Shown piece after piece: positions 26,489-33,110 of a stretch of DNA of 64,000 nucleotides. Position 1 is the first letter of the stretch, and each line of letters starts with the position of its first letter. A program made the translations under genes and the position numbers. The DNA comes from Byssovorax sp. (lineage in GTDB: Bacteria > Myxococcota_A > Polyangia > Polyangiales > Polyangiaceae), in assembly GCA_025362495.1 (NCBI GenBank), contig JANYGI010000052.1:1-64000 (forward strand), in the 5' to 3' direction. The notes beneath the pieces are model-generated. The model made no database searches and was not told where the DNA came from. It was given only the letters and a program-made list of their open reading frames with translations.

Positions 26489-27631
26489 ATGTCCGAAGCC
26501 ATTTCGCCCCGCGCGCAGCGCGGCGGCCGCCTCAAGACGGTGCTCGGCCGCGTCGGCCTGCTGCTCGGGAGCCTGCTCTTCGCCGCGGGCGTCGGCGAGA
26601 TCGTGGCGCGCGCCGCGTTTCCCCGCGCGCGAAGCGTCTCCTGGTATCATTACGATCCGGTCTACGGCTTCCGCCACCGCGAGGACGCCGAGGCCGTGAC
26701 GACGGAGTGGGGCGACTCGCTGCCCTGGCATTTCCGCACCAATTCGCGCGGGTTTCGCGGGCCGAGCTGGCCTGACGCCGCCCCCGTGGGGACGCGCCGG
26801 GTGCTGGTGACGGGCGACTCGTTCACCTTCGGCGACGGCCTCGACGAGGCCGACGCCTATCCCGTCGTCGCCGGAGCGTCGATGGCGCCCACCGCGACGA
26901 AATGGGAGGTGCTCAACCTGGGAGTCAGCGCCTGGGGGCCGCAAAATGCGCTGGCATACCTGGAGACCGAGGGCTCGTCCATCGGCGGCTCGTGCCTCGT
27001 TTATGGCTTCTTCGAGGGCAACGACGTCGTCGACGACATGGTTCGTCGCCTCTACACCGTGAAGGATGGTCACCTGGTGAAAGAGCCGGTGGTGATACCG
27101 CCCGTGACCCGGATGATGCAGGTGCGCTCGGTCATGCTGCACATTCCGCTCTACGACGCGCTCATCGCCCACAGCCAGCTCTTCAACGTGGTTCGAACGG
27201 GGATGATCAACCGCCTCGCGCGCCAGTTGCCGGCCGCCGCCGCCCCCGATCCGTACACGCAGACCACCCGGGAAGACTTCGCTGCGGCGCTCGATCTCAA
27301 CGATGCCACGCTCGACGCGATGTCGACGATGGCCCACGCCCGCTTCGGGGGCTTCGCGCTGGTGCTGATCCCCGAGCTCGGCCAGCTCTCGACCGATCCC
27401 AAGGTGTGGCGGCCATTCCCAACCTGGATGGGCGAGGCCACCCACGCGCGGTTGCTCGCCTGGGCCAAGCTGCACGACGTCCCCGTGCTCGATTTGCGGG
27501 ATTACCTCCCGAAGGACGACGCGAGCCTCGCGAAGCACTACTTCGTCAAGGACTTCCACCTCAACGCCGCTGGCAATCGCGTGCTCGGCAAGGCGCTCGC
27601 AGAGCGCCTGCCGAGCCTGTGCCCGAAGTGA
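26489..27631 (+). CDS. SGNH/GDSL hydrolase-like membrane-anchored protein
   Basis: I chose ATG 26489 (MSEAISPRAQ) with a G-rich site upstream; an ATG at 26468 is also in frame. The product has 380 residues. One N-terminal membrane segment (VGLLLGSLLFAAGVGEIV) is followed by an extracytoplasmic domain. The SGNH blocks are visible: VLVTGDSFTFGDG (nucleophile Ser), NLGVSAWGPQNAL, FFEGNDVVDD, and D-F-H-L-N with the catalytic Asp/His. Such proteins add or remove O-acyl groups on polysaccharides. A remnant of a homologous 3' end lies at 33361-33430, on the far side of the cassette region. Confidence 0.75.
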   Translation: MSEAISPRAQRGGRLKTVLGRVGLLLGSLLFAAGVGEIVARAAFPRARSVSWYHYDPVYGFRHREDAEAVTTEWGDSLPWHFRTNSRGFRGPSWPDAAPVGTRRVLVTGDSFTFGDGLDEADAYPVVAGASMAPTATKWEVLNLGVSAWGPQNALAYLETEGSSIGGSCLVYGFFEGNDVVDDMVRRLYTVKDGHLVKEPVVIPPVTRMMQVRSVMLHIPLYDALIAHSQLFNVVRTGMINRLARQLPAAAAPDPYTQTTREDFAAALDLNDATLDAMSTMAHARFGGFALVLIPELGQLSTDPKVWRPFPTWMGEATHARLLAWAKLHDVPVLDLRDYLPKDDASLAKHYFVKDFHLNAAGNRVLGKALAERLPSLCPK

Positions 27632-27757
27632 GCCAAGAGATGAGGGCCGCTCGCATCGTGCGTCGAGCGAGGCTATCACGTCTCGGCAGGCGCGAAACGC
27701 ATCAGGCGTCGCGAAATCTTGTAGATCGAAAACCACGACTCGTGACATCCTCCGCCC

Positions 27758-28591
27758 ATGACCTCCAAGAAGGCTCCTCTGGAGCCCACCCCGCCTGACG
27801 ACACCGACGCCAAGATCGCTTTCACCACCGTCCAGCCAATCGCGCTCGCGCTCGCGAAGGACAAGATCACCTCGCCGAACACCACCGTGGACACCGCGAT
27901 CATTGCCGCGCTCGCCGTCGCGCGCGACGCCAACGCCGCTCCGCTGCGGGCGCGCTTCGAGAGCCTCCCGAAGAAGGAGTTCGACCTCGCGAACCTCGAC
28001 AAGCTGCAGTTGTACGGACGTGGCTGCTGGTATGCGCTGACGCAGCTCCACGCGGCGAACGTGCAGAGCACCGAGGCGAAGCTGCCTGTCAGCCTCGTCG
28101 AGAAGGCGACGAAGACGCGGACGCGCATGATCAAGGTGCTGAAGTACTTCTACGAGCCTGACACCAGGGTCGGCAAAGAGGTGACCGATATCGAGCGCGA
28201 CTCCGGCTACCGCGATCTGGCGCGGGACCTCGGTCGCCTCGCGGTGGTGTACCGGACCGAGCACGACGAGATCAAGGACGAGAAGAAGCACTTCCGTGCG
28301 ACGGACGCCGGGGATGCCGAGAAGCTGTCGCAAGAGATCCTCGACGAGCTGGGCGCCGCGACGAGCCCAGCGCAGAAGCAGTGGACCGAGATGGTGGCGC
28401 GGACCTGGACGCTGCTCTACTGCGCATACAACGAGGTCGCGGCGACGGGGCGGTGGCTTCAGCGGAACGAGGGCGGCGGGGAGCTGTTCGTCTCGCTGGT
28501 CACCGCGGGGCGGGCGGCGCGGTCGAAGTCGCGGAAGGGCGGCGGGGAGAGTCCGCAGGGGCCGCCGGAGGCGGGCGGCGGAACGGCGTGA
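27758..28591 (+). CDS. Hypothetical protein, unknown function
   Basis: This encodes 277 residues that I cannot assign. It is a soluble, mostly helical-looking protein with many charged residues (KTRTRMIKVLKYFYEPDTRVGKEVTD, EHDEIKDEKKHF) and a Gly/Lys/Arg-rich C-terminal tail. No signal peptide or membrane segment is seen. The central segment, QLYGRGCWYALTQLHAANVQST, is the most distinctive. Codon use matches the chromosome. A palindromic repeat array begins 22 bases after the stop, and the cassette region follows. Confidence 0.65.
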   Translation: MTSKKAPLEPTPPDDTDAKIAFTTVQPIALALAKDKITSPNTTVDTAIIAALAVARDANAAPLRARFESLPKKEFDLANLDKLQLYGRGCWYALTQLHAANVQSTEAKLPVSLVEKATKTRTRMIKVLKYFYEPDTRVGKEVTDIERDSGYRDLARDLGRLAVVYRTEHDEIKDEKKHFRATDAGDAEKLSQEILDELGAATSPAQKQWTEMVARTWTLLYCAYNEVAATGRWLQRNEGGGELFVSLVTAGRAARSKSRKGGGESPQGPPEAGGGTA

Positions 28592-28613
28592 GGTAGCGGG
28601 AAAGGAAAGGCTC

Positions 28614-28800
28614 GCGGTAGCCCTCCGGCAGGGAAGGCGGGCTGCCGGAGGGCCAGCGGTAGCCCTGCGGAAGCGGGCTAGGCTTGCAGGAGGGCTAGCG
28701 GTAGCCCGTCGGCGGTAGGTGATCCGGCGCCGGAGGGGTAGCGGTAGCCCTCCGGGATGCTCAGAGCGGTGCCGGAGGGCTAGCGCGAGCCCTCAGGTGT
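28614..28800 (+). repeat. Array of five near-palindromic repeats with 42-bp period
   Basis: GCGGTAGCCC-type cores start at 28614, 28656, 28698, 28741 and 28783 (the last as GCGCGAGCCC), so the spacing is 42, 42, 43 and 42. Each core is the centre of a roughly 27-nt imperfect palindrome, GCCGGAGGGCTAGCGG followed by TAGCCCTCCGG, and about 15 variable bases separate the units. The arms also pair across each spacer, so the array could fold as consecutive hairpins. The spacers are too short for CRISPR. It looks like a REP/BIME-type element. Confidence 0.75.
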
Positions 28801-29113
28801 TTAGCAACGGGCGATGGGAGCTTGCCTGCGAGGTCGGAGCGGGTAGGTCGAGAAAAAGGACGCGACGGCGCCATGCACATCGCTCGAAGACCTCGAGGAG
28901 ATGGGGAGCGACGGGGCGACACGGAACTGCCAAAGATTGCGTGCCGCGTTCTCCTCGCGCATTTGCCGCGAGTGGCGGAGCATCGCGCGGTGCTGGGTCC
29001 GAGGGCCGGTCAATCGCGACAGGCTCGGCGGGTCTGCCGATCGGGCACGGAGTCGGCATCGGTGGGTCTGCCGATCACGGTGGACGCGATTTCGGCAGGG
29101 CTGCTGACTGCTT
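28801..29113 (+). other. Non-coding stretch before the cassette array
   Basis: No convincing gene is seen. The segment holds a 12-base direct repeat (GGTCTGCCGATC) at about 29028 and 29064. Short open frames exist on both strands but have no recognisable product or ribosome-binding site. It ends at the solitary GTTAGGC box at 29114, where homology to the second nuclease cassette begins. I found no attC-like left partner for that box here. Confidence 0.4.
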
Positions 29114-29120
29114 GTTAGGC
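29114..29120 (+). other. Solitary attC/attI-like R' box (left end of the cassette array)
   Basis: The sequence CTTGTTAGGC contains GTTAGGC, a match to the integron core GTTRRRY. The homology between the two nuclease cassettes starts just after this box (and just after GTTGGGC at 31927). No paired RYYYAAC box with a foldable arm is visible upstream, so this may be a truncated attC or the simple box of an attI-like site. Confidence 0.4.
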
Positions 29121-29264
29121 GCTCCGACCGGAGGGCCAAGTGGCTGGCGGCGACTTCCCACCGTAGGGCGGTGGGGCAGGGCAGGCTGACGAGACCGGCA
29201 GCGCGCGTGGCGAACCCCCGGCGATCGGGTTGCTTCCTGCGCGGCGCATCGGTATCACTGGGGC

Positions 29265-30284
29265 GTGGCCTTCGCGGATCTCACAAACGACTTCGTTTTC
29301 CGGCGCATCTTCGCGACGCACCCGGATATTCTCCGCGGCTTGCTCAACGATCTGCTCGATCGGCAGGGCGACCAGGCCATCGACACCATCGAGTACTTGC
29401 CGAGCGAGCAGCTACCGCTGGTGATGGGCGCGAAGCTGTCGATTCTGGACGTTCGGTGCAGAGACCACGAGGGGACGACGTTCGTGGTGGAGATGCAGCT
29501 CATCCATCATCCGGGCTTCATCAACCGCGTCGTTTACAATGCCTGTAAAGCCTACGTCGGCCAGCTCAAGGCGGGAGCCTGGTACGACTCGTTGACGAAT
29601 GTCGTGGCGATCTCGATCTGTGACTTCGAGCTCTGGCCCGACAAGGCGCAGCAGGCGCAAGGGCTCCCGACCGTGCCGATGCTGAGCCGATGGGCCGTCA
29701 CCGAGAACGCGTCGAAGAGTCACACTCTTCAGCACGTTCAATATGCTTTTCTGGAGCTGCCCAAGCTGCCCGAACACAAGCCAGATACGGGAGCGCTCCA
29801 ATGGGCTTGGCTCTTCGTGCATGCACCGGAGCTGACCGAGATCCCGGTCGATCTTCCCGCGCCGTATCGCGAGGCTCTGGAGCTTGCCAATCAGGCAAAG
29901 TTCACGCAAGCGGAGCTCGACGCGTATGAAAAAGTAAGAGACGAGATCCGACAGGTGCTCGCAATTGCGGATGCCAGATGGGCCGAGGGGAAGGCCGAGG
30001 GGAAGGCCGAGGGGAAGGCCGAGGGGAAGGCCGAGGGGAAGGCCGAGGGGAAGGCCGAGGGGAAGGCCGAGGGGAAGGCCGAGGGGAAGGCCGAAGGTGA
30101 GGCCGCTGGCTTCACGAAGGGCAAGGTGTCTGCCATCCTCGCCATCCTTGCGGCGCGCAACATTCCTGTGAGCCCCGCAGTTCGCGCTCATATCGAAGCT
30201 TGTGATGACCCGGTGATACTCGATCAATGGATAGCCCGGGCCACCTCCGCCGCCTCCGCCGACGGAATCGTCGCTCCAGCGTGA
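29265..30284 (+). CDS. Rpn/PD-(D/E)XK nuclease family transposase-like protein, copy 1
   Basis: This encodes 339 residues from a GTG start (VAFADLTNDFVFRRIF). Residues 1-235 match the PD-(D/E)XK nuclease family (PDDEXK_2, Rpn/YhgA-like): DFVFRRIFATHPDIL, then the core KLSILDVRCRD and TTFVVEMQL giving D...E-x-Q, and YVGQLKAGAWYDSL. Rpn proteins are nucleases linked to RecA-independent recombination and phage defence. A stretch of nine Glu-Gly-Lys-Ala units (DNA 29985-30092) joins this domain to a C-terminal helical tail (LAILAARNIPVSPAVRAHI). Copy 2 differs at nine of the first 237 residues and in repeat number. Confidence 0.85.
   Translation: MAFADLTNDFVFRRIFATHPDILRGLLNDLLDRQGDQAIDTIEYLPSEQLPLVMGAKLSILDVRCRDHEGTTFVVEMQLIHHPGFINRVVYNACKAYVGQLKAGAWYDSLTNVVAISICDFELWPDKAQQAQGLPTVPMLSRWAVTENASKSHTLQHVQYAFLELPKLPEHKPDTGALQWAWLFVHAPELTEIPVDLPAPYREALELANQAKFTQAELDAYEKVRDEIRQVLAIADARWAEGKAEGKAEGKAEGKAEGKAEGKAEGKAEGKAEGKAEGEAAGFTKGKVSAILAILAARNIPVSPAVRAHIEACDDPVILDQWIARATSAASADGIVAPA
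29985..30092 (+). repeat. 12-bp tandem repeat (9 copies) coding EGKA, in nuclease copy 1
   Basis: Nine exact units of GAGGGGAAGGCC encode Glu-Gly-Lys-Ala. The identical units point to slippage. Copy 2 of the gene has only five exact units plus one variant, so repeat number differs between paralogues. The charged repeat probably forms a flexible or helical linker. Confidence 0.95.
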
Positions 30285-30331
30285 CCGCGGCGCTCATATC
30301 CTTGCGCCGCGATCGAGGATGCCAGTGTGTC

Positions 30332-30393
30332 GCCGAACAAGCCAATGCTGCTGACCGCGCTTCGCGCGGCAGCAGATTGGCAGGGCGTTCGGC
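30332..30393 (+). other. attC: attC-like recombination site (attC-2)
   Basis: R'' GCCGAAC (30332-30338) pairs with R' GTTCGGC (30387-30393). Between them GCCAAT, CTGCTG and CCGCG on the left arm pair with CGCGG, CAGCAG and ATTGGC on the right arm, leaving one G and one A unpaired on the left arm only, and a tiny loop. Paired R boxes, an imperfect hairpin and one-sided extrahelical bases are the hallmarks of attC. The R' box deviates from GTTRRRY at one base. Confidence 0.65.
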
Positions 30394-30595
30394 GGACCAC
30401 AAGAACCGAAGCGCGCAGTCACACCGCGAAAGACCTGCAGCGGACAGCGCTGCTCGCGGCGGCTCATCCTCATGCTTGGCGGGTGAACCCCCGCATGCGG
30501 CGGAGACGATTGCCAGAGGCCGCCCAGGCATGGTTGGATCGAGAAATGAGCACCCCGCAGGCGAGACGCAGGGAGTACCCGGGGCTGGCGACGAC

Positions 30596-31198
30596 ATGAG
30601 CACATACAGCGATTTCACGGCGCAGCTCGGCGCTCCATGGGGCTCGACGGCGGTCGCGCTGGGCGAGCTCGGCCTCGCGGATCAACCGGACCTCGTCGCG
30701 TTCGTGCGAGAGACCGGCGGCGGGATCTTCGCGGGTGGTCTCCTCTCGGTGGCCTCGGTGCGCGAGCGCGCCATCGACCTGTCGGCGTGGCGGGCGTGGC
30801 TCCCGGAGAACGCAGTCCCCTTCGCCAGCTCCGCGGTCGGCTACGTCTACCTCGTGGTCGAGACGCTGGTGTGGGTCCTGAACAGCCACGCCGGCCTCAT
30901 CATGCCCACGACGCTCACCATCGAGGAGCTCATACTCAGACTGGCCGAGGAGGAGACCCAGACGGGGACGCTCGCTCGGCCGACATTCGAGCTGTGGCGC
31001 AAGCTGAACGGGGAGCTCGACAGCAGATCCGTGATCGCGCCGAGCCCGGCGGAGGCGCTCGGCGGCACGTGGGCGATGACGGATCTGGTGGTCGTCGAGA
31101 TCGGCGTCCATCTCTCGATGACGGGCCAGATCTTCGCGCCGGGGAGCGAGCTACCCGCGAAGATCCTGACGGACGACAACGACGAGGGCGCAGATTAG
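30596..31198 (+). CDS. Unknown cassette protein, possibly GAD-like/DUF1851 immunity-type
   Basis: The ATG at 30596 (MSTYSDFTAQLG) gives 200 residues. The region around residues 25-90 (DLVAFVRETGGGIFAGGLLSV, LSAWRAWLPENAVPFASSAVGYVYLVVET) resembles the pattern of GAD-like/DUF1851 immunity proteins, in which a 'G-G-x-F-x-x-G-L' block is followed by a fold displaying a phone-home acidic face. The likeness is faint and rests on memory, not on a search. There is no signal peptide or membrane segment. The gene lies in putative cassette 2, 252 bases before the MORN-type gene. Immunity or antitoxin genes are common cassette cargo, which fits but does not prove this. Confidence 0.5.
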   Translation: MSTYSDFTAQLGAPWGSTAVALGELGLADQPDLVAFVRETGGGIFAGGLLSVASVRERAIDLSAWRAWLPENAVPFASSAVGYVYLVVETLVWVLNSHAGLIMPTTLTIEELILRLAEEETQTGTLARPTFELWRKLNGELDSRSVIAPSPAEALGGTWAMTDLVVVEIGVHLSMTGQIFAPGSELPAKILTDDNDEGAD

Positions 31199-31450
31199 TC
31201 TCGCGATTTACCCGATGCTTGGAGGCCGGACGACCGATCTCTCGCGGGGTCTCGCCATGACCTACCGAACGCAGCCCGCAGATCCCCAGCATATCGTACT
31301 GCAGAGCATGGGCTCCACGTTCTGGATGCGGCTCCGGCTGAACCTCAGGCACCGGCGCCCATGGCTGATGGGTCTGGCGACAGCCGCGCTCCTGCTCCGC
31401 GCGATTTTTCCGATGCAATTCCAGGCCATGGTATCGGTTTCGGAGGAGTC

Positions 31451-31837
31451 ATGAAGTCAGCAACAGCAGCACGTTTTGACGGGCTTCACAAGGAACTATT
31501 CGCCGATGGAGGTCTGTCGGGCGAAGGGAGCATGAAGAATGGCAAACGGCATGGTAAATGGACTTGGTACCACAAGAACGGCGGATTGAAGGCTGTCGGC
31601 AAATACGCGGATGGTGAACTGGATGGTTCTTGGGAGTGGTGGCGTGAAAACGGCAAGCCCCTGCAGGTGGGTTCCTTCAACTGCGGTCAGCAGGTCGGTC
31701 CCTGGAAGCGTTACCACGACAACGGTCGGTTGTGGGACGAAGGCACGTACGAAGGTGGCAAGAAGGTTGGCGAATGGAAGGTCCACGACAAGAGCGGTGA
31801 ACTGAAACAAACCAAAGTGTTCAAGCTCAATAAATAG
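31451..31837 (+). CDS. MORN-repeat / YwqK-like protein, low GC
   Basis: The ATG at 31451 has a strong GGAGGAG site just upstream; the product is 128 residues. Four repeats of about 23 residues with G-x-W-x-x-Y and N-G-x-L motifs are visible: HGKWTWYHKNGGLKAVGKY, DGSWEWWRENGKPLQVGSF, VGPWKRYHDNGRLWDEGTY and VGEWKVHDKSGELKQTKVF. These are MORN-type repeats of the YwqK family, some members of which are antitoxin components. GC content is visibly far below the neighbours (AAA, AAT and ATT codons), so it is foreign. It is the last gene before attC-3, as expected of cassette cargo. Confidence 0.8.
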   Translation: MKSATAARFDGLHKELFADGGLSGEGSMKNGKRHGKWTWYHKNGGLKAVGKYADGELDGSWEWWRENGKPLQVGSFNCGQQVGPWKRYHDNGRLWDEGTYEGGKKVGEWKVHDKSGELKQTKVFKLNK

Positions 31838-31869
31838 ATCATCACTGGCGCTGTGATGGCGAGCATACG

Positions 31870-31933
31870 GCAGAACAACCGGTTGCAACCGACGGTCCGC
31901 TGCGCTGCCCGTCGCTGAACCGGAACGTTGGGC
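31870..31933 (+). other. attC: attC-like recombination site (attC-3)
   Basis: R' GTTGGGC (31927-31933) fits GTTRRRY. The left box GCAGAAC (31870-31876) keeps the AAC but pairs with only five of its seven bases. Inside, CCGGTT and CGACGG of the left arm pair with AACCGG and CCGTCG of the right arm, and the left arm carries extra unpaired bases (around GCAAC). It follows the low-GC MORN-type gene directly. Confidence 0.55.
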
Positions 31934-32079
31934 AGGCGAGACCGGAAGGTAGAGCGGCGGTCGGCGATCTCCCGCCGTCTCCCCGCGGCGCCGGCCCGGC
32001 TGACGAGACCGGCGCCGCGCGTGGCGAACCCAGGGCGATCGGGTTGCTTCCTGCGCGGCTCGCCAGTACCACTGGGGGC

Positions 32080-33078
32080 GTGGCCTTCGCGGATCTCACG
32101 AACGACTTCGTTTTCCGGCGCATCTTCGCGACGCACCCGGACATTCTCCGCGGCTTGCTCAACGATCTGCTCGATCGGCAAGGGGACGAGGCAATCGACA
32201 CCATCGAGTACCTACCAAGCGAGCAGCTTCCGCTGGTGATGGGCGCGAAGCTCTCGATTCTGGACGTTCGCTGCAAAGACCTCGAGGGGACGACGTTCGT
32301 GGTGGAGATGCAGCTCATCCATCATCCGGGCTTCATCAACCGCGTTGTCTACAACGCCTGTAAGGCCTATGTCGGCCAGCTCAAGGCAGGAGCCTGGTAC
32401 GACTCGTTGACGAACGTCGTGGCGATCTCGATCTGTGATTTCGAATTGTGGCCGGACAGGGCGCAGGAGGCGCAAGGGCTCCCGACCGTGCCCATGCTGA
32501 GCCGCTGGGCCATCACCGAGAACGCGTCGAAGAGTCACACCCTCCAGCACGTGCAATATGCCTTCCTGGAGCTCCCCAAGCTGCCCGAGCGCAAGCCCGA
32601 TACGGGAGCGCTGCGATGGGCCTGGCTCTTCGTGCATGCACCGGAGCTGACCGAGATCCCGGCCGACCTTCCCGCGCCCTATCGCGAGGCCTTGGAGCTG
32701 GCCAATCAGGCCAAGTTCACGCAGGCGGAGCTCGACGCCTATGAGAAGGTAAGAGACGAGATCCGGCAGGTGCTCGCGATCGCCGATGCCAGGTGGGCCG
32801 AGGGGAAGGCCGAGGGGAAGGCCGAGGGGAAGGCCGAGGGGAAGGCCGAGGGGAAGGCCGAGGGCATGGCCGAAGGTGAGGCCGCTGGCATCAGGAAGGG
32901 CAAGGTATCCTCGATCCTCGCAATCCTTGCGGCGCGCAACATTCTAGTGAACCCCGCAGTTCGCGCTCGTATCGAATCTTGTGATGACTCGGTGATACTC
33001 GATCACTGGATAGCTCGGGCCACCTCCGCTGCTTCCGCCGACGAAGTCGTAGCTCCAGCGTCACCGCAGCGTTCATGA
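32080..33078 (+). CDS. Rpn/PD-(D/E)XK nuclease family transposase-like protein, copy 2
   Basis: The GTG at 32080 corresponds to the start of copy 1 and gives 332 residues; a longer frame begins at 32044. The nuclease core is intact: SILDVRCKD and TTFVVEMQL. Nine residues differ from copy 1 in the first 237, and the linker has five EGKA units plus EGMA. The C-terminal tail diverges more (AARNILVNPAVRARIESCDD). The near identity implies recent duplication. It is probably a DNase of the recombination-promoting type; whether it acts in defence or in mobility of the cassettes is unknown. Confidence 0.85.
   Translation: MAFADLTNDFVFRRIFATHPDILRGLLNDLLDRQGDEAIDTIEYLPSEQLPLVMGAKLSILDVRCKDLEGTTFVVEMQLIHHPGFINRVVYNACKAYVGQLKAGAWYDSLTNVVAISICDFELWPDRAQEAQGLPTVPMLSRWAITENASKSHTLQHVQYAFLELPKLPERKPDTGALRWAWLFVHAPELTEIPADLPAPYREALELANQAKFTQAELDAYEKVRDEIRQVLAIADARWAEGKAEGKAEGKAEGKAEGKAEGMAEGEAAGIRKGKVSSILAILAARNILVNPAVRARIESCDDSVILDHWIARATSAASADEVVAPASPQRS
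32800..32859 (+). repeat. 12-bp tandem repeat (5 copies) coding EGKA, in nuclease copy 2
   Basis: Five exact GAGGGGAAGGCC units are followed by one variant (GAGGGCATGGCC). The same repeat is present nine times in copy 1. Confidence 0.95.
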
Positions 33079-33110
33079 CCTTGCGCCGCTATCGAGGATG
33101 CTAGCGTGTC

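Larger units (their letters stand above)
29115..30387 (+). mobile_element. Putative integron gene cassette 1 (Rpn nuclease)
   Basis: The unit runs from G^TT of the box at 29114 to G^TT of attC-2 at 30387. It holds a 150-base leader, the nuclease gene and a 3' attC-like hairpin. Its DNA is collinear with cassette 3 from the box onward, including GGCTGACGAGACCGGC and GATCGGGTTGCTTCCTGC in the leader, and the similarity stops at the R' box on the right. Duplication from R' to R' is what cassette insertion predicts. No integrase gene is in the window. Confidence 0.6.
30388..31927 (+). mobile_element. Putative integron gene cassette 2 (unknown gene plus MORN/YwqK-like gene)
   Basis: The unit lies between the R' boxes of attC-2 and attC-3. 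It begins with about 200 bases without a recognisable gene. It then holds the genes at 30596 and 31451, both on the plus strand, that is, reading toward attC-3, as cassette genes usually do. Base composition falls in the second gene, unlike the chromosome. A short frame at 31215-31454 with one possible membrane segment overlaps the start of the second gene; I do not call it. I see no attC between the two genes. Confidence 0.5.

Noticed and set aside
28614-28800. CRISPR array
   Set aside because: The repeats are evenly spaced, but the spacers are only about 15 bases, the repeats are themselves near-perfect palindromes that vary in sequence, and there is no cas gene or leader.
31215-31454. A small gene before the MORN-type gene
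   Set aside because: The frame lacks a ribosome-binding site, overlaps the next start and has no recognisable product apart from a short hydrophobic stretch.
29265-33078. A composite transposon with two nuclease genes as transposases
   Set aside because: There are no terminal inverted repeats or target duplications at the outer ends; similarity begins and ends at R' boxes, which fits cassettes better. Not excluded outright.
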